DNA of 8,321 nucleotides. Source: CAYTSW01 sp964440605. GTDB lineage: Bacteria; Planctomycetota; Phycisphaerae; Phycisphaerales; UBA1924. Location of the stretch: positions 1 through 8,321 of the forward strand of contig CAYTSW010000122.1 of the NCBI GenBank assembly GCA_964440605.1, written 5' to 3'. The translations under genes were made by a program, and so were the position numbers. Position 1 is the stretch's first letter. Each line of letters starts with the position of its first letter. Positions 1-6,167 of the stretch are shown here, one piece after another. A model generated the notes under the pieces. The model worked only from the letters and a program-made list of their open reading frames with translations. It did no database searches and was not told the origin of the DNA.

Positions 1-8
1 ACGGTTCC

Positions 9-14
9 TAGCAT
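9..14 (+). promoter_or_regulatory. possible -10 element for greA
   Basis: TAGCAT at 9-14 fits the TAnnnT pattern of a housekeeping -10 hexamer and would place transcription start near position 21, giving a leader of about 100 nt before greA. The -35 region lies off the left edge of the window, so it cannot be checked. TAGCAT is uncommon in DNA this GC-rich, and the same ten bases TCCTAGCATC recur upstream of the other + strand gene. This is a pattern match only. Confidence 0.25.
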
Positions 15-53
15 CCTGACCCGTGACGGGGGGCACGCGCGGGCGTGTGTGAT

Positions 54-95
54 CAGGCCGCGGCTGATGGGTCGCGGCCTGTGGCGTTTCAGGCC
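54..95 (+). promoter_or_regulatory. structured greA leader with competing stems
   Basis: Three segments can pair in two exclusive ways. Segment A (54-62, CAGGCCGCG) is perfectly complementary to segment B (73-81, CGCGGCCTG), giving a 9-bp stem with a 10-nt loop. The last six bases of B (76-81) are also complementary to segment C (90-95, CAGGCC), giving a 6-bp stem with an 8-nt loop. The Shine-Dalgarno site of greA at 112-115 lies downstream and outside both stems. The stretch after stem A:B is moderately T-rich (TGTTGTTC near 99-107) but is not a classic U-tract. Attenuation is therefore possible but unproven. Confidence 0.45.
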
Positions 96-122
96 TCGGT
101 GTTGTTCGGACGGAGCAGAGCG

Positions 123-590
123 ATGGACATGATCACGGTGGAAGAGAAGGCGCAGCTCGAGGCGAAACTGAAGGACCTGCACGCCAAGCGGCCTCAGATC
201 TCCGAGCGCATCGCCGAAGCGCGGGCTCTGGGCGACCTCAAGGAGAACGCGGAGTACCACGCGGCCCGGGAGGACCAGGGGATGAACGAGGCGGAGATTC
301 GGCGGATCGAAGAGCGCCTGGCTTCGGCGCGGGTGGTGGATCGCGAGCAGGTGCCCGACGACGTCGTGTTCATCGGCGCAACGGTGAAGCTCCGCGACGA
401 GGACGGCGACGAAGACGTCTTTCGGCTCGTGGGCGAGTCGTCCGGCGCGAGCGCCGCGGAGAGCGACGTGGTGGAGGTGACGGCGACGAGCCCGATGGGC
501 GAGGCGCTGATGAAGGCGCGGGTGGGGGAGACGATCAAGGTGGATGCGCCCCGTGGGACGCTGCGCTTCGAGATCGTGGAGATTCTCTAG
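123..590 (+). CDS. greA: transcription elongation factor GreA
   Basis: GreA binds in the secondary channel of RNA polymerase and stimulates cleavage of backtracked RNA so that stalled complexes can resume. The 155-residue product is close to the usual 158. Residues 1-75 form the N-terminal coiled coil, with the signature GDLKENAEYHAARE at 37-50. D38 and E41 in it match the acidic tip residues that position the catalytic metal. Residues 80-155 form the C-terminal FKBP-like domain, ending in the SPMGEAL region (123-129) and the PRGTLRFEIVEI strand. I chose the ATG at 123 because GGAG at 112-115 lies 7 nt upstream and the family N-terminus fits. A GTG at 45 in the same frame would add 26 unconserved residues over a structured leader. 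The gene converges on the next gene with a 6-bp gap and no clear terminator between them. Confidence 0.97.
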   Translation: MDMITVEEKAQLEAKLKDLHAKRPQISERIAEARALGDLKENAEYHAAREDQGMNEAEIRRIEERLASARVVDREQVPDDVVFIGATVKLRDEDGDEDVFRLVGESSGASAAESDVVEVTATSPMGEALMKARVGETIKVDAPRGTLRFEIVEIL

Positions 591-596
591 CCGGCG

Positions 597-1796
597 TCAG
601 CGGTCGGGGCTCGGCGGCGTCTGGGCGGACTGCTCGTCCTCGGCTGCGGCTTCGTCGTCGGCTTCGGGGCTGAGGGGAGGGATGAGGTCGTGGCGGGCCT
701 CGTCAAGCATCTTGAGCAGTTCGTCGCGGGTGCGGATGCTGCGTTGATTGACGTCACCGGTGTAGACGAGCCGCGCTCGGGCGTCGAAGGCGCGGCTGCC
801 GGTGAGGGTGCGGGCGTCGAGCTGACTGATCGCGGTGCGGCTGTTGTTCTCGGCTTCGCGGCGGAGCTGTTCGAGCTCGCGGGCGAGGCGGTCCTTGAGC
901 GCGGCGACCGCTTGTGCTTCCTCGGGGGTGAGGCGCTCGGACGCACGGACCTGCTCGATGGCGATCTCGGGATAGGTCGGTTCGGCGAGCCAGGGGTAGG
1001 CCTCGACGCGCCAGAGGCGACGCCACGGGTTGCGCAGCGGCTCGGGGAGGACGCGCCGGATCGCGTCGGCGTGCTGAGCGTGATCATCGGCGAGCGCAAC
1101 GAGGTTTTCGGCGACGGCGTCGAGGTACTCGGTGTAGGCCTCGGGCGGGATGCCGCGCGCGGGGTCGAGGGCGTCGATGAATCGTTCCTGGGCGCGGCGG
1201 TCGACGGCGACGTGGTGCGCGATGGCGCGGTCGTAGGCCTGCATCGCGCGATTGAACGCTCCGGCATCGGCGGCGTCGAGGCGGTCCGGGAGGTTGAGCC
1301 GTGAGGCGACGACCGCGGGCTCGGCGCGCAGGGCGGGGATGGTGCGCGTGTAGAAGTCGAGCGTCGTGCGGTGCTCGATGCGGGCCCGGGCGGTGTCCAT
1401 CAGCGGTCGCTGCTGCTCGTCCAGTAGGGTTTCGACGTCGTCGAGGAGCCTCTGGGTGTCGGCTTGGAGCGCTTCGTCGTGGCGTTGCAGGGCGCGCATG
1501 GATTCGACCTGCATCGCGAGGTGCCGATCGCGGTCGGCGTCGGGTGGCGCCTGCATCAGCTTGTCCTGCTGCTCTTCGAAGTCGTCGACGAGCGCAGCGC
1601 GGCGGGCGTTGGCGCGGGCCTCGAGGTGGTCGAGCGCTTCGATCTGAGGTTCGGTGAGGTTGAGCGTAGAGATGAGCGTGGTTCGGGCTCGCGGGGAGAG
1701 GGCGTCTTCCCCCTGGACGGACTGCGCATAGGCCGCGGCGGCGAAGCCGATGGCGGCGATAAACGTGAGGGCGACTGCGACGAGCGTGTAGCGCAT
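597..1796 (-). CDS. secreted helical protein with LTxxQ-like motifs
   Basis: I cannot assign a function. The 399-residue product begins with a signal peptide (MRYTLVAVAL, then an Ala-rich core) with a likely cleavage site after AYA at residue 24, so it is exported. The mature part is predicted almost wholly helical and rich in Ala, Arg, Glu and Asp, with heptad-like stretches around residues 52-80, 95-130 and 290-318. LTEPQ at 47-51 and LTPEEAQ at 289-295, each starting a charged helix, resemble the LTxxQ motif of Spy/CpxP periplasmic proteins; the similarity is only motif-level. The tail (376-399) is acidic and proline-rich, probably disordered. The ATG at 1796 is supported by AAGGA 8 nt upstream (1805-1809). 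It is the last gene of the five-gene minus-strand run, 45 bp after the oxidoreductase. A periplasmic chaperone-like or scaffold role is one possibility. Confidence 0.85.
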   Translation of the reverse strand: MRYTLVAVALTFIAAIGFAAAAYAQSVQGEDALSPRARTTLISTLNLTEPQIEALDHLEARANARRAALVDDFEEQQDKLMQAPPDADRDRHLAMQVESMRALQRHDEALQADTQRLLDDVETLLDEQQRPLMDTARARIEHRTTLDFYTRTIPALRAEPAVVASRLNLPDRLDAADAGAFNRAMQAYDRAIAHHVAVDRRAQERFIDALDPARGIPPEAYTEYLDAVAENLVALADDHAQHADAIRRVLPEPLRNPWRRLWRVEAYPWLAEPTYPEIAIEQVRASERLTPEEAQAVAALKDRLARELEQLRREAENNSRTAISQLDARTLTGSRAFDARARLVYTGDVNQRSIRTRDELLKMLDEARHDLIPPLSPEADDEAAAEDEQSAQTPPSPDR

Positions 1797-1829
1797 CGGC
1801 GTGATCCTTCGCGGTAGTCCCGATCCCGG

Positions 1830-1851
1830 GCCCGTGCTGAATCAGACGGGC
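1830..1851 (-). other. stem-loop over the oxidoreductase stop codon
   Basis: GCCCGT (1830-1835) pairs perfectly with ACGGGC (1846-1851). Inside this stem, CTG (1837-1839) pairs with CAG (1843-1845) after a one-base bulge, leaving a 3-nt loop. The stop codon of the upstream oxidoreductase (1842-1844) lies in the loop and inner stem. No U-tract follows on the minus strand, so it does not look like a full intrinsic terminator. It may slow transcription, protect a processed 3' end or uncouple the last gene of the run. Confidence 0.4.
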
Positions 1852-2918
1852 TTGCCTGTGAGGGTGTACCAGGGGCGGAGGGTGAAGGTTGGGTGGGCGA
1901 GGGCGGGCCAGATGAGATTAACGAGCGTCGGGCGCATCAGGGTCTCGGCGGCGGCTCGGCAGGCGGGACGGCGGACGCGCAAGCGCTGGCGGTACGCCTT
2001 GGCGAAGGTGCGTTGGGCTGTTGAAGGATCAGGAGTGGTGCGCAGGGTGTGGGCGAGGGTGTGGCCCGACCAGAGGGCGAGGCCGATGCCTTCCCCGCCG
2101 ACGGGTTCGACGGCGGCGGCGGCGTTGCCGAGGCGGAAGCTGCGCGGGTGGCCCGGCGTGATGTAGGGCGAGCCGGCGACGCCGCAGGCGAGCCAGGGGG
2201 TGGTGCGTGTGCTCGGGTCGTAGTCGGGCCAGAGCGAGGCGAGGAGTCGGTCGCGGTCGTTGTCGTGGCGGTTGAGGACGGTGGTGCGGGCGACGAGGGC
2301 GACGGTGGCTTCGTGGTGTTCGACGCCGACCATGCCAACGTAAGCGCCGGGGCCGGCGTGCATGCGTAGGCCGACGATGGGCGCGTCACGGTGCGGGCGG
2401 ATGTGGCACTTGAGGCCGATGACGCCGGGGCGGTTGGGCGTGGGCTTGGCGGTGTCGTGCCGGCCCGAGCCGTCGGCGTGGATGACGAGGTCGGCGGTCA
2501 GCGGCTCGGCGTCGGTGCGTTCGACGGCGACGCGGTTGTCGTGGTAGGCGACGGTGCGCACGGTGGCGGGCTGTCTGACGTCGACGCCGGCGCGGCGGGC
2601 GACGCGGACGAGTTCATCATCGAGCGCGCGTCGGCTGAGGACCCAGGCGGGGACGGGCATGGTCCACGTGCGCTCGCGATCTCCTAAGGCAAAGGTGAGC
2701 CGGTCGACGGTGCGCGCGCCGGCGTTGCGGAGTTCGTCGGGCGTGAGCAGGGACTCAAGGTTTTCGGTGGCGGCGGGGCTGATGAACTCGCCACAGACCT
2801 TGACGCGGGGGAAGGCCTTGCGCTCGATGAGCGTGACGCGGCAGCCCCGGCGGGCGAGGTGGATGGCAGCGGAGCAGCCGGCGGGGCCGGCGCCGATGAT
2901 GGCGGCGTGGAGGGTCAC
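1842..2918 (-). CDS. FAD-dependent oxidoreductase, geranylgeranyl reductase/halogenase-like
   Basis: This is a flavoprotein of the p-hydroxybenzoate-hydroxylase fold group, in the branch that includes geranylgeranyl reductases and flavin halogenases. The 358 residues open with the Rossmann motif GAGPAGCSAA at 9-18, and E32 ends the second strand to hold the FAD ribose. KVCGEFISP at 40-48 is a conserved patch in this branch, SRRALDDEL at 95-103 follows, and a second FAD-contact region, GNAAAAVEPVGGEGIGLAL (264-282), carries GN where GD is usual. Members reduce prenyl double bonds or hydroxylate aromatic and polyketide rings; the substrate here is unknown. The start is a GTG at 2918, 15 bp after the amidotransferase stop and without a clear Shine-Dalgarno site. 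A methyltransferase two genes upstream suggests joint tailoring of one product. No signal peptide is seen, so it should be cytoplasmic or peripheral to the membrane. Confidence 0.88.
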   Translation of the reverse strand: MTLHAAIIGAGPAGCSAAIHLARRGCRVTLIERKAFPRVKVCGEFISPAATENLESLLTPDELRNAGARTVDRLTFALGDRERTWTMPVPAWVLSRRALDDELVRVARRAGVDVRQPATVRTVAYHDNRVAVERTDAEPLTADLVIHADGSGRHDTAKPTPNRPGVIGLKCHIRPHRDAPIVGLRMHAGPGAYVGMVGVEHHEATVALVARTTVLNRHDNDRDRLLASLWPDYDPSTRTTPWLACGVAGSPYITPGHPRSFRLGNAAAAVEPVGGEGIGLALWSGHTLAHTLRTTPDPSTAQRTFAKAYRQRLRVRRPACRAAAETLMRPTLVNLIWPALAHPTFTLRPWYTLTGKPV

Positions 2919-2933
2919 GCTCGATCGTATGGG

Positions 2934-3758
2934 TCAGGGAGCGGCGGGCTGGAAGGGGCGGCGTTCGATGCGGCCTTCTTCGAGTGTGATGAGCGTGGAT
3001 TCGTCGATGAGTTCCCAGCCGCCCTCGAGGTCGGTGATGGGTTCGGAGACGACGGCGGTGCAGTCGAGCAGGCAGGACTGCTGCGGGCCGCCGACGGTGC
3101 GCTGGAGGGCGCGGGGGCCCGTGCTGACGTGGAGGGTGCGTGAGCGGCCGACGGAGGAGTAGCGGACGGCGTGGAGCTGCTGGCCGTTAGTGAGGCAGGC
3201 GGACATCTGGAGGGGGTGCGTGACATCGTGCTCGCGGGCGATGGCTTCGATGAAGCCGGCCATGCGCTGGAGGCCGCCGGCGGGGTCGTCGCGGGCGCCG
3301 AAGGTGAGCGCGAGGTAGAAGAGCAGTTCGGAGTCGGTGGTGCCCTGGATCTCGTTGTAGAGCTGGGGGTCGACTTCGAGGGCCATGCGCCTGCGGAGTT
3401 TGGAGAAGCCTTCGATCAGGCCGTTGTGAACGAAGACCCACTCGCCGGAGCGGAAGGGGTGGCAGTTGGTCCATTGGACGGCGGTGCCGGTGGCGGCGCG
3501 GATGTGGGCGACGAAGTGGTGGGACTGGACCTGGTGGGCGAGGTCCTGGAGGTTGAGGTCGTTCCAGGCGGGCTGGATGTGTTTGTAGACGCCGGGTGTG
3601 TCGCGTTGGTCGTACCAGGCGATGCCGAAGCCATCGCCGTTGGTGGTGTGCTCGCCCATGCGCGAGTTGAGGGACTGGTCGATAAGCGAGTGGTCGGTGT
3701 TCAGCAGGAGATCGCTGATGAAAATCGGGGCTCCGGTGTAGGCCATCCACCTGCACAT
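2934..3758 (-). CDS. stand-alone class II glutamine amidotransferase, YafJ/EgtC-like
   Basis: This is an N-terminal-nucleophile amidohydrolase domain with no attached synthase. In 274 residues it shows the complete class II set. Cys2, exposed by removal of Met1, is the expected nucleophile. NGDGFGIAWY occupies 40-49, R87 in AHIRAATG binds the glutamine carboxylate, N112-G113 in FVHNG form the oxyanion hole, and D142 lies in TTDSELLF. The fold normally releases ammonia from glutamine or cleaves a gamma-glutamyl amide; the natural substrate of YafJ-type members is not well settled. I chose the ATG at 3758 because it places Cys at position 2 and AGAGGT lies about 9 nt upstream. An open frame continues far upstream across the methyltransferase but carries no family sequence. 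It sits between the methyltransferase (38 bp) and the oxidoreductase (15 bp). EgtC is an alternative, but no ergothioneine genes are present here. Confidence 0.92.
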   Translation of the reverse strand: MCRWMAYTGAPIFISDLLLNTDHSLIDQSLNSRMGEHTTNGDGFGIAWYDQRDTPGVYKHIQPAWNDLNLQDLAHQVQSHHFVAHIRAATGTAVQWTNCHPFRSGEWVFVHNGLIEGFSKLRRRMALEVDPQLYNEIQGTTDSELLFYLALTFGARDDPAGGLQRMAGFIEAIAREHDVTHPLQMSACLTNGQQLHAVRYSSVGRSRTLHVSTGPRALQRTVGGPQQSCLLDCTAVVSEPITDLEGGWELIDESTLITLEEGRIERRPFQPAAP

Positions 3759-3796
3759 GATCTCGTACCTCTGTCGAAACTGTACGGCATTTGAAA

Positions 3797-4540
3797 TCAG
3801 TCGACGGTTCGGCCCAGCCCCGACCACGCATCGGGCTTTTCCCCGGCGAGGACGAAGCGGCCCTGCCAGGGGATCGTCGAGAGGCGGCACCAGCGCAGCT
3901 CGAGACGGTTCTGGACGTCCTTCACCTCGGAAGGCGTAAAGCCCTTGCGGACGCTGACGCGGGCGTCGTGCTTCACCATCTCGGGGGCTCCGACGGTGAG
4001 CAGGTGAATGCCGACGAGCGCGAGGCGGGAGCGGAGGAGGTCGTTCCACACGATGCCGGCCGACGCGAGGCGCTCCATGATGCGGAGCACGGTCATCGTG
4101 TCGAAGAAGTTGAGGTGATGCAGGAACATGCCGGCGTGGGCGTAATCGAAGGAGCCGGGTTCGAACGTGTCGGTGAGCTTGAGCGCGTCGGCCTTGACGA
4201 CGGTGATGCGGTCGTCCAGGCCGGCGCGGGCGACCTCGTCGCGCGCGATGTCGAGCGTGGTGTCGTGCAGGTCGACGGCGGTGCAGGCGAGCTTGAGGCC
4301 CTTGCAATCGGCCCATCGGCAGGCGGCGATGGGGATGTCGGCGCAGCCGGCGCCGACGTCGAGGAGCGTGATGGGGCGGTCGGCGGGCCATCGGGCGGAC
4401 CAGCGTTCGAGTTGGTGGGTGAGGGCGCGTGTGCCGCCGAGGTGCTGGTTGACGCGTTTGATGAAGATGAAGGCGTGTTCGAGCTCGGCGCGCGGGATGT
4501 CGGGCTCGTCCATGCGTTCGGGTGTGTCGTCGCGGCGCAC
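3797..4540 (-). CDS. class I SAM-dependent methyltransferase
   Basis: The 247-residue product has a seven-beta-strand methyltransferase core. SAM-binding motif I is LLDVGAGCADIP at 59-70, the acidic end of strand 2 is AVDLHDTTL at 88-96, an Asp of motif II lies in VVKADAL (114-120), and FDYAHAGMFLHHLNFFD (131-147) forms strand 4 and the following helix. An N-terminal helical region (15-50) probably covers the substrate pocket. The substrate is not recognisable. In many bacteria similar small methyltransferases sit beside FAD oxidoreductases, often with a type III polyketide synthase, and methylate a polyketide or quinone-like lipid; no such synthase is visible here. I use the GTG at 4540, two bases after the ruvB stop, which would allow translational coupling. 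The ATG at 4513 is an equally possible start, and neither has a good Shine-Dalgarno site. Confidence 0.88.
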   Translation of the reverse strand: MRRDDTPERMDEPDIPRAELEHAFIFIKRVNQHLGGTRALTHQLERWSARWPADRPITLLDVGAGCADIPIAACRWADCKGLKLACTAVDLHDTTLDIARDEVARAGLDDRITVVKADALKLTDTFEPGSFDYAHAGMFLHHLNFFDTMTVLRIMERLASAGIVWNDLLRSRLALVGIHLLTVGAPEMVKHDARVSVRKGFTPSEVKDVQNRLELRWCRLSTIPWQGRFVLAGEKPDAWSGLGRTVD

Positions 4541-4542
4541 GG

Positions 4543-5598
4543 CTAGGAGGGTTCTTCGCTGTCGGCGTCGTTGAAGAGGGCGGGCTCGTCGACCGCGGGG
4601 ACTTCTACGCCGACGAGTTTCCCGCCGTCGGGCGTGAGCTGGCGGCCGCGGCGGGTGCGGGCGAGCAGGCCGATCTGGAGGAGGAAGGGCTCGACGACAT
4701 CTTCGAGCGTGCCGCTGTCCTCGCCCATGGTGGCGGCGATGGCTTCGAGGCCGACGGGCCCGCCCTGGTAGGTGCGTGCGATGGTGGTGAGGTAGGTGTG
4801 GTCGAGTGTGTCGAGGCCGCGCTGGTCCACGCCTTCGAGGGCGAGTGCTTCGTCGACGACGGGGCTGGTGATGTCGCCGTTCGCGCGGACCTGGGCGTAG
4901 TCGCGGACGCGGCGGAGCAGGCGGTTGGCGATGCGCGGGGTGCCGCGGGAACGCGAGGCGATGGCGGCGAGCGCTTCGTCGCGGGCGAGGAGTTCGAACA
5001 GGTCGCGGCTGCGGCGGAGGATGTGCAGGAGGTCGTCCTCGGGGTAGTAGCGCAGATGGTGGACGAGGCCGAAGCGCGAGCGCAAGGGCGCGGAGAGAAG
5101 GCCCGCGCGCGTGGTGGCGCCGATGAGGGTGAAGGGCTTGAGGGTGAGCTGGACGGTGCGGGCGTGGAGGCCGGCGTCGATGGCGACGTCGATGCGCCCG
5201 TCTTCCATGGCGGGGTAGATGAACTCCTCGACCGCGACGGGCAGGCGATGGATTTCGTCGATGAACAGGACATCGTGCTCCTTGAGGCGCGTCAGCGAAC
5301 CGACGAGGTCGGCGGCCTTGGAGAGCGCGGGGCCGGAGGTGACGTGCACATCGGCGTCCATCTCGGTCGCGACGACGTGGGCGAGGGTGGTCTTGCCGAG
5401 GCCGGGCGGGCCGTGGAGGAGCAGATGCTCCATGGGCTCGGCGCGCCCGCGGGCGGCTTCGATGGCGATGCGCAGGCGCTCGACGAGCTCGCGTTGGCCC
5501 ACGTACTCGTCGAGACGGCGGGGGCGGAGGGAGCGGGCCTGCTCCCGTTCGGGGGGCGTCTGCGGGCCTTCAGCGGCGATCCATCGCTCGGTGGGCAT
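4543..5598 (-). CDS. ruvB: Holliday junction branch migration ATPase RuvB
   Basis: RuvB is the AAA+ motor of the RuvAB complex, which drives branch migration of Holliday junctions in recombinational repair. The 351 residues give a standard-length protein. Walker A is GPPGLGKT at 63-70, Walker B FIDEIHRL at 112-119, sensor I LIGATTRAG at 158-166, the arginine finger lies in RSRFG at 173-177, and sensor II lies in RGTPRIANRLLRRVRDYA at 218-235. The winged-helix DNA-binding domain follows (about 265-335), with GGPVGLEAIA and EDVVEPFLLQIGLLARTRRGR. The last 20 residues are an acidic tail of low conservation. The ATG at 5598 fits the family N-terminus; the frame stays open to 5742 but holds no better start. 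No Shine-Dalgarno site precedes it. It is the first gene of the five-gene run. Neither ruvA nor ruvC is in the window. Confidence 0.98.
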   Translation of the reverse strand: MPTERWIAAEGPQTPPEREQARSLRPRRLDEYVGQRELVERLRIAIEAARGRAEPMEHLLLHGPPGLGKTTLAHVVATEMDADVHVTSGPALSKAADLVGSLTRLKEHDVLFIDEIHRLPVAVEEFIYPAMEDGRIDVAIDAGLHARTVQLTLKPFTLIGATTRAGLLSAPLRSRFGLVHHLRYYPEDDLLHILRRSRDLFELLARDEALAAIASRSRGTPRIANRLLRRVRDYAQVRANGDITSPVVDEALALEGVDQRGLDTLDHTYLTTIARTYQGGPVGLEAIAATMGEDSGTLEDVVEPFLLQIGLLARTRRGRQLTPDGGKLVGVEVPAVDEPALFNDADSEEPS

Positions 5599-5738
5599 GG
5601 GGTGAGTGTAGAGGAGGCGCCTGAGGCGCGTGCCGCGCCCTCTCCAACATGGGTCGGAGGCTTGACCGAGCCGCGGGCGCCGCGCTCGCGCCGGTGCGAT
5701 GCCCGCAGTGTCGCGGCAACGTGGTTGCTTGTTTCGCG
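5599..5738 (-). promoter_or_regulatory. ruvB upstream region with dyad and -10-like site
   Basis: This 140-bp gap between the lipoprotein stop and the ruvB start probably holds the promoter of the five-gene run. On the minus strand, TACACT (5605-5610) ends 6 nt before the ruvB ATG, where a -10 element would give a leaderless or nearly leaderless message. No good -35 hexamer stands 16-18 nt upstream. A strong dyad, GAGGCGCG with CGCGCC-C-TC (5623-5642; 6 bp, a bulged C, then 2 bp), lies where a -35 or an operator would be. A smaller hairpin, GCAAC/GTTGC (5716-5728), follows the lipoprotein gene without a U-tract. Confidence 0.35.
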
Positions 5739-6167
5739 TCACTCCTCGTTGTCGGTGTACGACATCGAGAGGTTGGTGTCGCCCCAGATCTCGACCTTGA
5801 GCTTGGCGTTGCGCGTGTCGGAGGTGTTCCTAAGCAGCAGGGGCGTGTTCGCGCCGGCGCTGAAGCGCTCCCATTCTCCGGGCTCGACGGTGCCGACAAG
5901 CACGGGCGTGTCGCTGATGCGATCGTCGCCGAAGTTTTGTCCGGTCGTCGTTGAGTAGAGCTCGACGGGAACGGGGCCTTTGTTGGTGATCTCGGCGTTG
6001 TAGTCGCCTCTCTGTTCGCCGCCGAGATTGAAGGTTTCCCCGGCGGGTATGGTCAGGCCGCTGGTGAGGTCGGGTGTGCGGTTGGTGTTGGAAGCGGTGC
6101 ACGCGACGAGGGTGCAGGCCGCGCCGAGTGTGCAGAGGGAAAGCGCGTTCGAGATGGTGCGGGTCAT
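5739..6167 (-). CDS. small putative lipoprotein of unknown function
   Basis: I do not recognise the family. The 142-residue product has a lipoprotein signal: basic start MTR, a hydrophobic stretch to residue 22, and the lipobox LVAC at 20-23 with C23 as the acylated residue. Lipid anchoring in the cell envelope is therefore likely. The mature part (about 119 residues) alternates short polar and hydrophobic strands, for example YNAEITNKGPVPVELYST (56-73), PVLVGTVEPGEWERFSAG (88-105) and NAKLKVEIWGD (120-130). This suggests a compact beta-sandwich. It has no cysteine other than C23 and no evident catalytic motif. The ATG at 6167 is preceded by a purine-rich AAGAAAGAAGA tract that can serve as ribosome-binding site. 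It ends 140 bp before ruvB on the same strand, so it could be transcribed with or apart from that gene, and it is divergent from the hydrolase gene. Confidence 0.82.
   Translation of the reverse strand: MTRTISNALSLCTLGAACTLVACTASNTNRTPDLTSGLTIPAGETFNLGGEQRGDYNAEITNKGPVPVELYSTTTGQNFGDDRISDTPVLVGTVEPGEWERFSAGANTPLLLRNTSDTRNAKLKVEIWGDTNLSMSYTDNEE

Noticed and set aside
45..122. N-terminal extension of greA from a GTG at 45
   Set aside because: The ATG at 123 has a well-placed GGAG and gives the normal GreA length; the extension has no family similarity and lies on the leader hairpins.
690..1304. Long + strand open frame of 204 codons
   Set aside because: It is antisense to the secreted helical protein, has Gly/Asp/Val-rich composition typical of a GC-rich shadow frame, and shows no motif.
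3759..4391. Upstream continuation of the amidotransferase frame, suggesting a fusion
   Set aside because: The upstream part is Arg/His/Pro-rich shadow sequence over the methyltransferase in another frame. The true start places the catalytic Cys at position 2 with a good Shine-Dalgarno site.
2934..4540. Ergothioneine genes (EgtC plus EgtD) as an explanation for amidotransferase plus methyltransferase
   Set aside because: The methyltransferase is too short and lacks an EgtD-like layout, and no EgtB, EgtE or EgtA gene is present. Only the amidotransferase fold is shared.
5599..5742. 48-residue N-terminal extension of ruvB
   Set aside because: It is Arg/Pro-rich, overlaps the lipoprotein gene end by a few bases and is outside normal RuvB length.
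4522..5958. 478-codon + strand open frame opposite ruvB
   Set aside because: ruvB on the other strand has complete AAA+ motifs. The + frame is a Gly/Asp/Glu/Ala-rich shadow without recognisable domains.
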